From: Hyphomicrobiaceae bacterium | Lineage (GTDB): Bacteria > Pseudomonadota > Alphaproteobacteria > Rhizobiales > Hyphomicrobiaceae | Direction of reading: 5' to 3' | NCBI GenBank assembly: GCA_020442225.1 | Contig: JAGRKR010000293.1 | Coordinates: 1-8,358, forward strand | DNA: 8,358 bases | Shown here: positions 1 through 6,480 of the stretch, in pieces | Layout: each line of letters opens with the position of its first letter | How positions within the stretch are numbered: position 1 is the stretch's first letter | Notes under the pieces: generated by a model | Database searches by the model: none | What the model was told of the DNA's origin: nothing | The model's input: the letters and a program-made list of their open reading frames with translations, nothing else | Program-made: the position numbers and the translations under genes

Positions 1-525
1 CCGCTCCTGTTCCTGGATATCGGGGCCGATGGCCTCAAGACCGGCTTCCTGTCGGAGTCGGGCTACGGCGTCGTCGGCTCGGCGAAGCAGGGCACACGGC
101 GGCTGATCGTGGCCATGAACGGACTGGCCACCAAGGAGGATCGCAAGACCGAGGCGCGCAAACTGCTCGAGTGGGGCTTCCGCAGCTTCTCCGAGTTCAA
201 GATTTTCGATGCCGGCGAGGTCGTCGGGCAGGCTCTCGTCTGGGGCGGGGAGAGAATGTACGTGCCCCTGACGGGGAACGGCGACATCAAGATCCTGTTG
301 CCGCGCTTCAACCTGAAGCAGACGCTGAGCGCCAGCATCGTCTACCAGAGCCCTCTCAAGGCGCCGATCAAGAAGGGTGACCAGATTGCCGTACTGCGCG
401 TCGTCACGTCGGCGCAGGCGACCAACGAGGTGCCGCTCTATGCCGCCGAGGACGTGCCGGCGGGTGGCTTCATGCGCAAGGGGCTGCACTCGCTCCTGCA
501 CCTCGCCTTCAAATGGGTGTTGTGA
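1..525 (+). CDS. D-alanyl-D-alanine carboxypeptidase (PBP5/DacF type), C-terminal part
   Basis: This is the C-terminal 174 residues of a low-molecular-weight penicillin-binding protein; the 5' end lies outside the window. The frame is open from base 1. The fragment begins just before the third active-site motif, with Lys-Thr-Gly at codons 37-45 in the context GLKTGF. The SxxK and SxN motifs must lie upstream. After the transpeptidase fold (to about fragment residue 55) comes a beta-rich PBP5 C-terminal domain. The end, GGFMRKGLHSLLHLAFKWVL, fits the amphipathic membrane anchor of this family. Known enzymes trim the terminal D-Ala from peptidoglycan pentapeptides at the periplasmic face of the inner membrane. 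The gene ends at TGA 523-525, 49 nt before the tmk start, and is probably first or early in this operon. Family assignment is firm; which Dac paralog it is cannot be told. Confidence 0.93.
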   Translation, partial: PLLFLDIGADGLKTGFLSESGYGVVGSAKQGTRRLIVAMNGLATKEDRKTEARKLLEWGFRSFSEFKIFDAGEVVGQALVWGGERMYVPLTGNGDIKILLPRFNLKQTLSASIVYQSPLKAPIKKGDQIAVLRVVTSAQATNEVPLYAAEDVPAGGFMRKGLHSLLHLAFKWVL

Positions 526-563
526 TGACCGTCAGGCGATCCCGGCGGGGGGCAAGGAGCCAC

Positions 564-570
564 GGAGGGG
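564..570 (+). promoter_or_regulatory. Shine-Dalgarno deciding the tmk start
   Basis: GGAGGGG lies 4 nt before GTG 575 (the GGAGG core is 6 nt away), a near-consensus ribosome binding site. It selects this GTG over upstream in-frame codons, which would read into the dac gene and add residues unlike any thymidylate kinase. Confidence 0.75.
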
Positions 571-574
571 CGCT

Positions 575-1231
575 GTGGCTGCCCTGAGGCGCGGCCGGCT
601 CATTACGCTGGAAGGGGGCGAAGGAACCGGCAAATCCACGCAGACGCGGCTTCTGGCCGAGCGCCTGCACGGCCTCGGGCACGAGGTCGTGACGACGCGC
701 GAGCCGGGCGGCTCGCCCTTCGCCGAGCAGGTGCGCGCCTTCATCATCGCCGCCAGCACCGCGCCGCACGCGCCGATGGCGGAGGCGCTGTTGTTCCTGG
801 CCGCTCGTGCCGATCATCTGGCCCAGCGCATCCGGCCGGCTCTGGAGCGCGGCGCTTTCGTTATCTGCGACCGCTTCACGGACTCGACGCTCGTCTATCA
901 GGGGCTGGCCGGGGGCGTGCCGCCAGCCACCCTCGAAGCCCTCGACCGTCTCGTTGTCGGCGATGACCACCCCGACCTCACGCTCGTCCTCGATCTCGAC
1001 CCGGTGGAGGGGCTGGCGCGCGCCCTGACGCGCTCCGGTGGCAAGCAGTTGGATGACCGCTACGAATCCCGCGAGATCGACTATCATCGGCGTTTGCGTG
1101 AGGGCTTCCTGACCATTGCCCGCTCCGAGCCCGCGCGCTGTGTGGTGGTCGATGCCTCCGAGAGCGAGCCCCGTGTGGCCTCGGCGATCTGGTCTGCCGT
1201 ATCGGAGCGGCTGGCGGGAGCCTGGGTCTGA
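575..1231 (+). CDS. tmk: Thymidylate kinase
   Basis: This 218-residue protein phosphorylates dTMP to dTDP with ATP in the cytoplasm, a required step of dTTP synthesis. The P-loop EGGEGTGKST is at residues 13-22, the TTREPGGSPF substrate-binding stretch follows, and the Asp-Arg-Phe (DRF) motif is at 99-101. An arginine-bearing LID segment begins near residue 153 (RSGGKQLDDRYESRE). The P-loop has no arginine between its glycines, so catalysis probably uses LID arginines, as in the E. coli-type (type II) enzyme. Length is normal for the family. The GTG start is chosen because GGAGG lies 6 nt upstream and the N-terminus (MAALRRGRLITLEG) then fits the family. The stop shares one base with the holB start (TGATG, 1229-1233), so the two are probably translationally coupled. 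Confidence 0.96.
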   Translation: MAALRRGRLITLEGGEGTGKSTQTRLLAERLHGLGHEVVTTREPGGSPFAEQVRAFIIAASTAPHAPMAEALLFLAARADHLAQRIRPALERGAFVICDRFTDSTLVYQGLAGGVPPATLEALDRLVVGDDHPDLTLVLDLDPVEGLARALTRSGGKQLDDRYESREIDYHRRLREGFLTIARSEPARCVVVDASESEPRVASAIWSAVSERLAGAWV

Positions 1232-2355
1232 TGGTGCGGGCACCCGCGGCGGCTGCGACAGAGCCCTTGCCCGAGGCGGATCGGCTGGAAGGCTTCCGGC
1301 ATCCGCGCGAGACCATCGAGCTCGTCGGCCATCTCGAGGCGCAATCGCTGCTGGGGCATGCGCTGGCAAGCGGCCGCATCCACCACGCCTGGCTGCTGAC
1401 CGGCCCGCGCGGCATCGGCAAGGCAACGCTGGCCTATAGGTTCGCCCGCTGCGCGCTGGCGCCACCCGCGCTGCGCGAGCCGGAGACGCTGTCGGTTACG
1501 GCGGACTGCCCGGCGCTGCATCAGGTCTCTGCTCTGTCGCATCCCGACCTGCTGGTGCTGCGGCGGCCTTACGACACCAAGGCCAAGCGCTTTGCCGGCA
1601 GCATCCCCGTCGACGAGGTGCGGCGGCTGCGCGCCTTCCTCGGACATCACGCCGGCGAGGGGGCCTGGCGGGTCGTCATCGTCGATCAGGCCGACGACAT
1701 GAACGTCAATGCCGCCAATGCGCTGTTGAAGTCGCTGGAGGAGCCGCCGCCGCTCACGATCTTTCTGCTGATCTCGTCGGAGCCGGGCCGTCTGCTCGCG
1801 ACCATCGCCTCGCGCTGCTGCACGCTGGAGCTGGCGCCGCTGGCGCCGGAGGAGCTGCGCAAGGCCGCGGTGCAGGCGCTCGAAGCAGCGGGACGGCCCA
1901 CGCCTGGGGACGAGGAATGGCAGCGGCTCGCGGCCCTGGCGGATGGCAGCGTCCGCCGTCTGCTCAGCCTCGCGCAGACGGGCGGGCTCGAGCTCAGCGA
2001 GCGCATCGAGAAGATGCTCAGGGCCCTGCCCGAGGTTGATTGGGTGGCGGCCCACACGCTTGCCGATCGCCTGGCCCCCAATCAGGCGGAGCAGCAACTC
2101 GAAACCTTCTTCGCCCTGCTGCTGGACCGCCTGGCGCGTTTGATCCGGGCGCGGACGCTGGTTTCCCTCGCCGCCAGCCCCGATGCCGAGCTGGCGCGGA
2201 CGCTCATTCGGCCGGAGACCCTTGCCACCTGGGCGGAGCTGTGGGAAACACTCGTCCGCGACAAGGCGGAGGTGATGCTCCTCAATCTTGATCGCAGGAC
2301 GCTCGTTCTGGAGACGCTGGCGCGCCTGTCGGCGGCAGCGGCGAGCGGAAAATGA
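1231..2355 (+). CDS. holB: DNA polymerase III subunit delta' (clamp-loader ATPase-like)
   Basis: This 374-residue AAA+ protein matches the delta' subunit of the clamp loader, which helps place the beta clamp on primed DNA. Visible elements are a Walker A-like GPRGIGKATLA (residues 58-68), a Walker B-like VDQADDMN (151-158), the NALLKSLEEPP segment and the SRC motif (194-196). SRC usually supplies an arginine finger in trans. A helical collar domain follows to the C-terminus. The zinc module between Walker A and Walker B is reduced: only two cysteines are visible there (FARCAL and ADCPAL), where E. coli delta' has four. A roughly 20-residue Ala/Pro-rich leader precedes the fold. GGGAG at 1216-1220 is a plausible ribosome binding site and the start overlaps the tmk stop by one base. 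The tmk-holB pairing is common in bacteria. Confidence 0.94.
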   Translation: MVRAPAAAATEPLPEADRLEGFRHPRETIELVGHLEAQSLLGHALASGRIHHAWLLTGPRGIGKATLAYRFARCALAPPALREPETLSVTADCPALHQVSALSHPDLLVLRRPYDTKAKRFAGSIPVDEVRRLRAFLGHHAGEGAWRVVIVDQADDMNVNAANALLKSLEEPPPLTIFLLISSEPGRLLATIASRCCTLELAPLAPEELRKAAVQALEAAGRPTPGDEEWQRLAALADGSVRRLLSLAQTGGLELSERIEKMLRALPEVDWVAAHTLADRLAPNQAEQQLETFFALLLDRLARLIRARTLVSLAASPDAELARTLIRPETLATWAELWETLVRDKAEVMLLNLDRRTLVLETLARLSAAAASGK

Positions 2356-2412
2356 CGGGCGGCGGTTGCGCGCCCAGACCGTCTCATGTGCTCTTTGGAG
2401 AGATGGCAGCCG

Positions 2413-3522
2413 ATGAGCGGCGACCGCAGCTACTACATCACGACGCCGATCTATTATCCGAACGCCGAGCCGCACTTCGGGCACGCCTATACGTCCATCG
2501 CGTGTGACGTGCTGGCGCGGTTCAACCGGCTTGACGGCAAGCGCGTGCTATTCCTGTCCGGCACTGACGATCACGGGCTGAAGATCAAGCAGAGCGCCGC
2601 CAAGGAAGGCATCACGCCGCAACAGCTCGTCGACAGGGTGTCGCCGCGCTTTGCGGAGCTGTTGGCAGCCTTCGACGTCACCAACGACGATTTCATTCGC
2701 ACCAGCCAGCCCCGCCATCATCGCTCCGTGCAGGAGTTGTGGCGGCGGATGGCGGCGAACGGCGACATTTATCTCGACAGCTACGGCGGCTGGTACTCGG
2801 TCCGGCAGGAAGCCTACTTCAAGGAGAGCGAGACCACGGTCGGCCCGGACGGCGTGCGACGCGAGCCGCTCGGCTCTCCGGTCGAGTGGACCGAGGAGAA
2901 GACCTATCGCTTCCGGCTTTCGCGCTACCAGGAGCCGCTGCTGGCGTACTATGAGGCCAATCCCGATTTCATCGGACCGCCGGAGCGGCGCAACGAAGTG
3001 ATGAGCTTCGTGAAGGGCGGCCTCGAGGATCTGTCGGTCTCGCGCGCGTCCCTCGATTGGGGCGTGCCGGTGCCGGGCGACCCGGACCATGTCATGTACG
3101 TGTGGGTCGATGCGCTGACCAACTACATCACCGGCGCCGGTTTCCCGGACGAGGCGGGCGAGCTCTACCGGACGTTCTGGCCCGCCGATGTGCACATGAT
3201 CGGCAAGGACATCGTGCGCTTCCATTGCGTCTACTGGCCGGCGTTCCTCATGTCGGCCGGCGTGCCGCTGCCACGTCGCGTCTATGCGCACGGGCTGCTG
3301 CTGAGCCGCGGCGAGAAGATGTCGAAGTCCGTCGGCAACGTGGTCGAACCCTTCGAGATGATCCGCACCTACGGCGTCGACCAGATCCGCTACTTCGCCA
3401 TGCGCGAAGTGCCCTTCGGGCAGGACGGTGGCTATACGCCGGAGGCGCTCGCCAACCGCATCAACGCCGATCTCGCCAACGACCTCGGCAATCTGGCGCA
3501 GCGCTCCGCTCGCTGTCGATGA
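2413..3522 (+). CDS. metG: metG 5' piece: MetRS catalytic domain, prematurely stopped
   Basis: As sequenced, translation from ATG 2413 yields 369 residues and stops at TGA 3520-3522. The piece holds the whole class I Rossmann catalytic core with HFGH (21-24), the connective peptide insert and KMSKS (302-306). It reaches the first helix of the anticodon-binding bundle ([11 protein letters not shown]). The last four residues, ARCR, are frameshift-derived. Without the anticodon-binding domain, a MetRS would be expected to recognise the CAU anticodon poorly unless the second piece associates with it. Confidence 0.7.
   Translation: MSGDRSYYITTPIYYPNAEPHFGHAYTSIACDVLARFNRLDGKRVLFLSGTDDHGLKIKQSAAKEGITPQQLVDRVSPRFAELLAAFDVTNDDFIRTSQPRHHRSVQELWRRMAANGDIYLDSYGGWYSVRQEAYFKESETTVGPDGVRREPLGSPVEWTEEKTYRFRLSRYQEPLLAYYEANPDFIGPPERRNEVMSFVKGGLEDLSVSRASLDWGVPVPGDPDHVMYVWVDALTNYITGAGFPDEAGELYRTFWPADVHMIGKDIVRFHCVYWPAFLMSAGVPLPRRVYAHGLLLSRGEKMSKSVGNVVEPFEMIRTYGVDQIRYFAMREVPFGQDGGYTPEALANRINADLANDLGNLAQRSARCR
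3502..3511 (+). repeat. Tandem duplication CGCTC x2 causing the metG frameshift
   Basis: CGCTC occurs twice head-to-tail at 3502-3506 and 3507-3511, followed by GCTG. Deleting one copy gives codons CAG CGC TCG CTG TCG ATG (QRSLSM), which joins the two metG frames exactly as family members read. The form is typical of slipped-strand mispairing, or of a local assembly error. Confidence 0.85.
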
Positions 3523-3977
3523 TCGCCAAGAACTGTGGCGGCGTGGTGCCGACGCCCGGTGCCTTGACGGCGGCCGACCAGGAGATCCTGGCGGCGGCGG
3601 ACGGCATGCTCGAAGCGGCGCGGGCCGCGTTCGCGCGTCAGGCCATCCACCGGGGTCTCGAGGCGGTCTGGAACGTGGTGGCCGACGCCAACCGTTATTT
3701 CGCGGCGGAGGAGCCCTGGGCCAAGCGTAAGACCGAGCCCAAGCGCATGGAGACGATCCTCTACGTCACCGCCGAAGTGCTGCGAGAGATCGCGATCCTG
3801 GCGCAGCCGATCACGCCGCGCGGGGCCGGCCGGCTGCTCGATCTGCTCGGCCAGACGGCAGAGGCGCGCACGTTCGCCAGCTTCGGCGAGGCCCGGCGGC
3901 TGGTGCCGGGCACGGCGTTGCCGGCGCCCACACCGGTATTTCCACGCTATGTGCCGCCTGAAGAGGCCGGCGCCTGA
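3519..3977 (+). CDS. metG: metG 3' piece: MetRS anticodon-binding domain, possible reinitiation product
   Basis: From ATG 3519 this frame encodes 152 residues ([11 protein letters not shown]... to PPEEAGA) that match the C-terminal helical anticodon-binding domain of MetRS. It contains the conserved stretch [15 protein letters not shown], followed by the late [19 protein letters not shown] segment. The domain is intact and shows no further stops. Its first in-frame ATG overlaps the premature stop of the 5' piece as ATGA, so termination-reinitiation could in principle make it as a separate chain. No Shine-Dalgarno is visible just upstream. The stop (3975-3977) overlaps the tatD start by one base. 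There is no EMAP/Trbp111-like extra domain, as expected for a MetRS of this length. Confidence 0.65.
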   Translation: MIAKNCGGVVPTPGALTAADQEILAAADGMLEAARAAFARQAIHRGLEAVWNVVADANRYFAAEEPWAKRKTEPKRMETILYVTAEVLREIAILAQPITPRGAGRLLDLLGQTAEARTFASFGEARRLVPGTALPAPTPVFPRYVPPEEAGA

Positions 3978-4780
3978 TGCTCGTCGATCACCATTGTCAT
4001 CTGGATTTCCCGGAGCTGGCTGCGGATCGCGCCGGTGTGCTGGCGCGCGCGCGCGCTGCCGGCGTCGGTCTCATGGTGACCATCTCGACGGCCATTCGCA
4101 ATGCCGCGCCGCGGGAGATCGCCGAGGCGCACGAGGAGGTCTATTGCTCCGTCGGCACGCACCCCCATCGCGCGCACGAGGAGCTGGATGTGACGCTCGG
4201 AGAGTTGGTGGCGCTGACCGCGCATCCGAAGGTGGTCGCCGTCGGAGAGGCCGGCCTCGACTATTTCTACAAGAAGAGCCCGCCGGAGGCGCAGGAAGCC
4301 GGCTTTCGCCTGCACATCGCGGCGGCGCGGGAAAGCGGGCTGCCGCTGGTGATCCACACGCGCGACGCCGACGCCGATACGGCCCGCATCCTCGAGGAGG
4401 AGATGGCCATCGGCGCCTTCAAGGCGGTGCTGCACTGCTTCACGGGCGGCGAGCCGCTGGCGCGACGGGGCGTCGAGCTCGGCTGCTACGTGTCGTTCTC
4501 GGGCGTGGTGACGTTCAAGAAGTCCGAGGCTCTGCGAGCCATCGCCGCCGCGGTACCGCTCGATCGCCTGCTGGTGGAGACGGATGCGCCTTTTCTCGCG
4601 CCGGAGCCGATGCGCGGCAAGCGCAACGAGCCGGCCTTCGTCGCCCACACGGCGCGGCGCTTGGCGGCGGTTCGCGGCATGGACGCCGCGGCGTTCGCGG
4701 AGGCCACGACGGAGAATTTCTTCCGGTTGTTCTCGAAGGTGCCGCGATCGGCGCTGCCTAGCAGGTCCGCGACGGCATGA
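3977..4780 (+). CDS. TatD-family metal-dependent hydrolase (putative DNase)
   Basis: This 267-residue amidohydrolase-fold (TIM barrel) protein carries the full TatD metal-ligand set. His6 and His8 sit in DHHCHLD, Glu91 in VGEAGLDYF, His127 in VIHTRD, His153 in LHCFTGG and Asp203 in ETDAPFLAPEP. TatD proteins are cytoplasmic Mg/Mn-dependent nucleases reported to act as 3'-5' exonucleases and possibly as D-aminoacyl-tRNA or repair enzymes; the role of this subfamily, which sits beside metG, is not settled. ATG 3977 overlaps the metG stop (TGATG), and GAAGAGG at 3960-3966 lies 10 nt upstream as a ribosome binding site. The short C-terminal tail SKVPRSALPSRSATA is poorly conserved in type. The stop overlaps the next start as ATGA. 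The family is certain; the paralog (tatD versus ycfH-like) is not, so no symbol is given. Confidence 0.93.
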   Translation: MLVDHHCHLDFPELAADRAGVLARARAAGVGLMVTISTAIRNAAPREIAEAHEEVYCSVGTHPHRAHEELDVTLGELVALTAHPKVVAVGEAGLDYFYKKSPPEAQEAGFRLHIAAARESGLPLVIHTRDADADTARILEEEMAIGAFKAVLHCFTGGEPLARRGVELGCYVSFSGVVTFKKSEALRAIAAAVPLDRLLVETDAPFLAPEPMRGKRNEPAFVAHTARRLAAVRGMDAAAFAEATTENFFRLFSKVPRSALPSRSATA

Positions 4781-5574
4781 CGCTGCGTCTGACCATTCTC
4801 GGCAGCGGCTCGTCGGGCGGTGTCCCGCGCCTCGGGAACCATTGGGGGGCCTGCGATCCGAGCAATCCGCGCAACAGGCGGTTGCGCTGCGCCTTGCTGG
4901 TGGAGCGGTTCTCGGATCGCGGCGCGACCCGGGTGCTGGTCGACTCCCCGCCCGATATCCGCGAGCAGCTTCTGGCGGCGCGCGTCGCCAAGCTCGACGC
5001 CGTGCTCTACACCCACGATCACGCCGACCATACCCACGGCATCGATGATCTGCGCGTGCTCGCCCATAACGCCAAGCGCCGCGTCGACGTCTATTTCGAC
5101 GCGCCGACCCGCGACAGTCTCGTGGCGCGCTTCAACTATTGCTTCATGACGCCTCAGGGCAGCAGCTATCCGCCGATCCTCAAGGCCCACGATCTCGAAC
5201 CGGGCGTGGCGCTGACGATCGAGGGGGCAGGCGGGCCGATTCCCGTTCTGCCGATCCTCCAGCAGCACGGCGATGCCACCTCGCTCGGCTTCCGGTTCGG
5301 CCGCGCCGTCTACTCACCCGATATCAGCGACATTCCCGAGGCGAGCCTGCCGCACTTCACGGACATGGACGTGTGGATCGTCGATGCGCTGCGCTACGTG
5401 CCGCACCCCAGCCACTTCAGCGTCAAGGAGGCGTGTGCGTGGGTCGAGCGGTTGAAGCCGCGGCGCACGATCCTGACCCACCTGCACGTGGACCTCGATT
5501 ACGCGGCCCTGCAGCGCGAGCTGCCGCCCGCCATCGAGCCGGCTTTCGACGGCTTGCAGATCACGCTGGACTGA
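4777..5574 (+). CDS. MBL-fold metallo-hydrolase, PhnP-like
   Basis: This 265-residue metallo-beta-lactamase-fold protein starts with LTILGSGSSGGVPRLG, the typical opening of the PhnP/RNase Z-like branch. Putative metal ligands are His80, His82, Asp84 and His85 (THDHADH), His164 (QQHGD), Asp182 (YSPDIS) and His235 (LTHLH). This arrangement closely parallels PhnP, the 5-phosphoribosyl 1,2-cyclic phosphate phosphodiesterase of the C-P lyase pathway. No other phn gene is present here, so the substrate is unknown; a cyclic nucleotide, cyclic ribose phosphate or RNA end are reasonable guesses. The cysteine-rich zinc site of E. coli PhnP is not obvious: only single cysteines appear near residues 27 and 38. 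The ATGA overlap with tatD suggests coupled translation; the ribosome binding site (AGG at 4763-4765) is weak. It is the last gene of the plus-strand run. Confidence 0.9.
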   Translation: MTLRLTILGSGSSGGVPRLGNHWGACDPSNPRNRRLRCALLVERFSDRGATRVLVDSPPDIREQLLAARVAKLDAVLYTHDHADHTHGIDDLRVLAHNAKRRVDVYFDAPTRDSLVARFNYCFMTPQGSSYPPILKAHDLEPGVALTIEGAGGPIPVLPILQQHGDATSLGFRFGRAVYSPDISDIPEASLPHFTDMDVWIVDALRYVPHPSHFSVKEACAWVERLKPRRTILTHLHVDLDYAALQRELPPAIEPAFDGLQITLD

Positions 5575-5575
5575 G

Positions 5576-5597
5576 GCCGGCCGGCGCGCCAGCCGGC
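5576..5597. terminator. GC-rich inverted repeat between convergent genes
   Basis: GCCGGC occurs at 5576-5581, 5580-5585 and 5592-5597. The second and third copies can form a 6-bp stem with a 6-nt loop, and the first and third a 6-bp stem with a 10-nt loop. It sits in the 28-nt gap between the plus-strand hydrolase stop and the minus-strand dehydrogenase stop, where a shared terminator would be expected. There is no T-tract on either side, so intrinsic termination is doubtful. Confidence 0.35.
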
Positions 5598-5602
5598 GCG
5601 GG

Positions 5603-6328
5603 TCAGGTGGCGGCGCGCTTGAAGCGAAAGAGCTCACCGCTGCTCTGGCACTGCGGATCGACGAGATCGAGAAACAGGGACGTGAGCTCGTGAGGCTCCG
5701 GCAGGGTCATGGGGTCCTCGCCCGGGAAGGCCTTGGCGCGCATGGCGGTGCGTGTCGGACCGGGGCTCAGCAGGTTCACCTTGACGTTGGTCTGCGCCAC
5801 CTCTGCCGCATAGGTCTTGACCAGGGCCTCGAGCGCGGACTTGGACACGGAATAGGGGCCCCAGTAGGCGCGGCAGAGCTGCGCCGCGCCCGAGGTCACG
5901 AACACACCACGACCGGCATCGGAGCGGCGCAGCAGCGGGTCCAGCGAGCGGATCAGGCGCCAGTTGGCGTTGAGGTTGATGTCCATCACCTGTGTCCAGG
6001 CGTCGAGGGTGATGTGACCGAGCGGGGAGAGCGGCCCGAGCAGGCCGGCATTGGCGACGAGGATGTCGAGCTTGCCCCAGCGCTGGAAGAGGCTCGGCCC
6101 GAGCACGTCGATCTTGTCGCCGTCGGCGAGGTCGAGCGGTACCAGCGTAGCGGCGCCACCCACCTTGCGGATCTCGTCGTCGAGTTCTTCGAGCGCGCCC
6201 TTGGTGCGGGCCAGCAGAACCACGTGGCAGCCGTTGCGCGCAAGCTCGATGGCGACGGCCCGGCCGATGCCTCGCGAGGCGCCCGTGATGAGGGCGAGGC
6301 GCCCGTTCAGTCTTTCCTTGCGTGACAT
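5603..6328 (-). CDS. Short-chain dehydrogenase/reductase (SDR)
   Basis: This 241-residue protein is a classical SDR: a single Rossmann domain that oxidises or reduces a carbonyl/hydroxyl using NAD(P). The cofactor motif TGASRGIG is at residues 15-22, NAG at 93-95, and the catalytic set is Asn118, Ser146, Tyr159 and Lys163 (YSVSK). Arg19 and Arg41 (the latter at the end of the second beta strand, LLAR) favour NADPH over NADH. PGPTRTAMR follows the active site as usual. The substrate cannot be read from the sequence. The start is ATG at 6328; AGGCGG just upstream is only a fair ribosome binding site. It lies 152 nt downstream of the TAXI-like gene and converges on the plus-strand operon. From memory, Hyphomicrobiales often have an SDR directly after purF, so this is probably the ancestral neighbour of purF. 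Confidence 0.93.
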   Translation of the reverse strand: MSRKERLNGRLALITGASRGIGRAVAIELARNGCHVVLLARTKGALEELDDEIRKVGGAATLVPLDLADGDKIDVLGPSLFQRWGKLDILVANAGLLGPLSPLGHITLDAWTQVMDINLNANWRLIRSLDPLLRRSDAGRGVFVTSGAAQLCRAYWGPYSVSKSALEALVKTYAAEVAQTNVKVNLLSPGPTRTAMRAKAFPGEDPMTLPEPHELTSLFLDLVDPQCQSSGELFRFKRAAT

Positions 6329-6422
6329 TGGCTACCGCCTGAGCAATCGCAGATGAACCTCCGCCTCTGCTAGCCGCTCTGGCGCGCCGCTGCAAGCCGG
6401 TATGTCGGCGACGGCCACGGCA

Positions 6423-6466
6423 AAGGCCACGCCATCCCCTGTATGATCGGGGGACGCCGTGGCCTT
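6423..6466 (-). terminator. Strong hairpin after the TAXI-like gene
   Basis: A 9-bp perfect outer stem pairs AAGGCCACG (6423-6431) with CGTGGCCTT (6458-6466). A small internal loop follows, then a 5-bp inner stem, TCCCC (6435-6439) with GGGGA (6450-6454). On the minus-strand transcript it begins 14 nt after the stop at 6481. Only a very short U run (three, two of them in the stem) follows, so it may be an imperfect intrinsic terminator or an mRNA 3'-end protecting structure. The rest of the 6329-6480 gap shows nothing clear. Confidence 0.55.
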
Positions 6467-6480
6467 GATGACGGTGCGGA

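Larger units (their letters stand above)
2413..3977 (+). pseudogene. metG: Methionyl-tRNA synthetase, reading frame broken by a 5-bp tandem duplication
   Basis: Removing one CGCTC copy (3502-3511) restores a single frame of about 519 residues, normal for bacterial MetRS, that reads through the junction as [13 protein letters not shown]. The enzyme charges tRNA-Met with methionine in the cytoplasm. The signature HFGH (HIGH motif) is at residues 21-24 and KMSKS at 302-306. The connective segment around [12 protein letters not shown] has no cysteine pairs, which fits the zinc-free MetRS subclass. The start is placed at ATG 2413, with GGAG at 2397-2400, because ATG 2386 adds nine unlikely residues and lacks a clear Shine-Dalgarno. 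MetRS is normally essential, so the break is a sequence error, a recent lesion covered by another copy, or a functional split. It is listed as a pseudogene for the whole locus; the two readable pieces are listed separately. Confidence 0.8.

Noticed and set aside
525..587. Short frame from ATG 525 overlapping the dac stop (TGATG)
   Set aside because: It gives only 20 Arg-rich residues and overlaps the tmk ribosome binding site and start; it has no support as a gene, though a leader role cannot be excluded.
509..1465. A 318-residue minus-strand open frame over tmk
   Set aside because: Its composition is that of an antisense shadow and it overlaps a certain thymidylate kinase.
2356..2412. Possible internal promoter between holB and metG
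   Set aside because: The 57-nt gap shows no recognisable -35/-10 pair; only a ribosome binding site is supported.
2386..2412. Upstream ATG 2386 as the metG start
   Set aside because: It lacks a clear Shine-Dalgarno and would add MCSLERWQP before a standard MetRS N-terminus; ATG 2413 with GGAG upstream fits better.
1084..2484. A 466-residue open frame on the minus strand across tmk, holB and metG
   Set aside because: It is Arg/Gln/Gly-rich, has no recognisable domain or ribosome binding site, and lies antisense to the well-supported holB; long shadow frames are expected at this GC content.
3501..3522. Programmed ribosomal frameshifting in metG
   Set aside because: There is no slippery heptamer or A/T-rich slip site, and the exact 5-bp duplication explains the break better.
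5575..5590. Adjacent rare-cutter sites GGCCGGCC and GGCGCGCC that could suggest a cloning vector junction
   Set aside because: Both sides are native-looking genes of the same composition, and such palindromes arise by chance in GC-rich DNA; the inverted repeat is better read as a hairpin between convergent genes.
5690..6325. A 211-residue plus-strand open frame opposite the SDR
   Set aside because: The SDR on the other strand has every catalytic motif; the plus-strand product resembles nothing and has no ribosome binding site.
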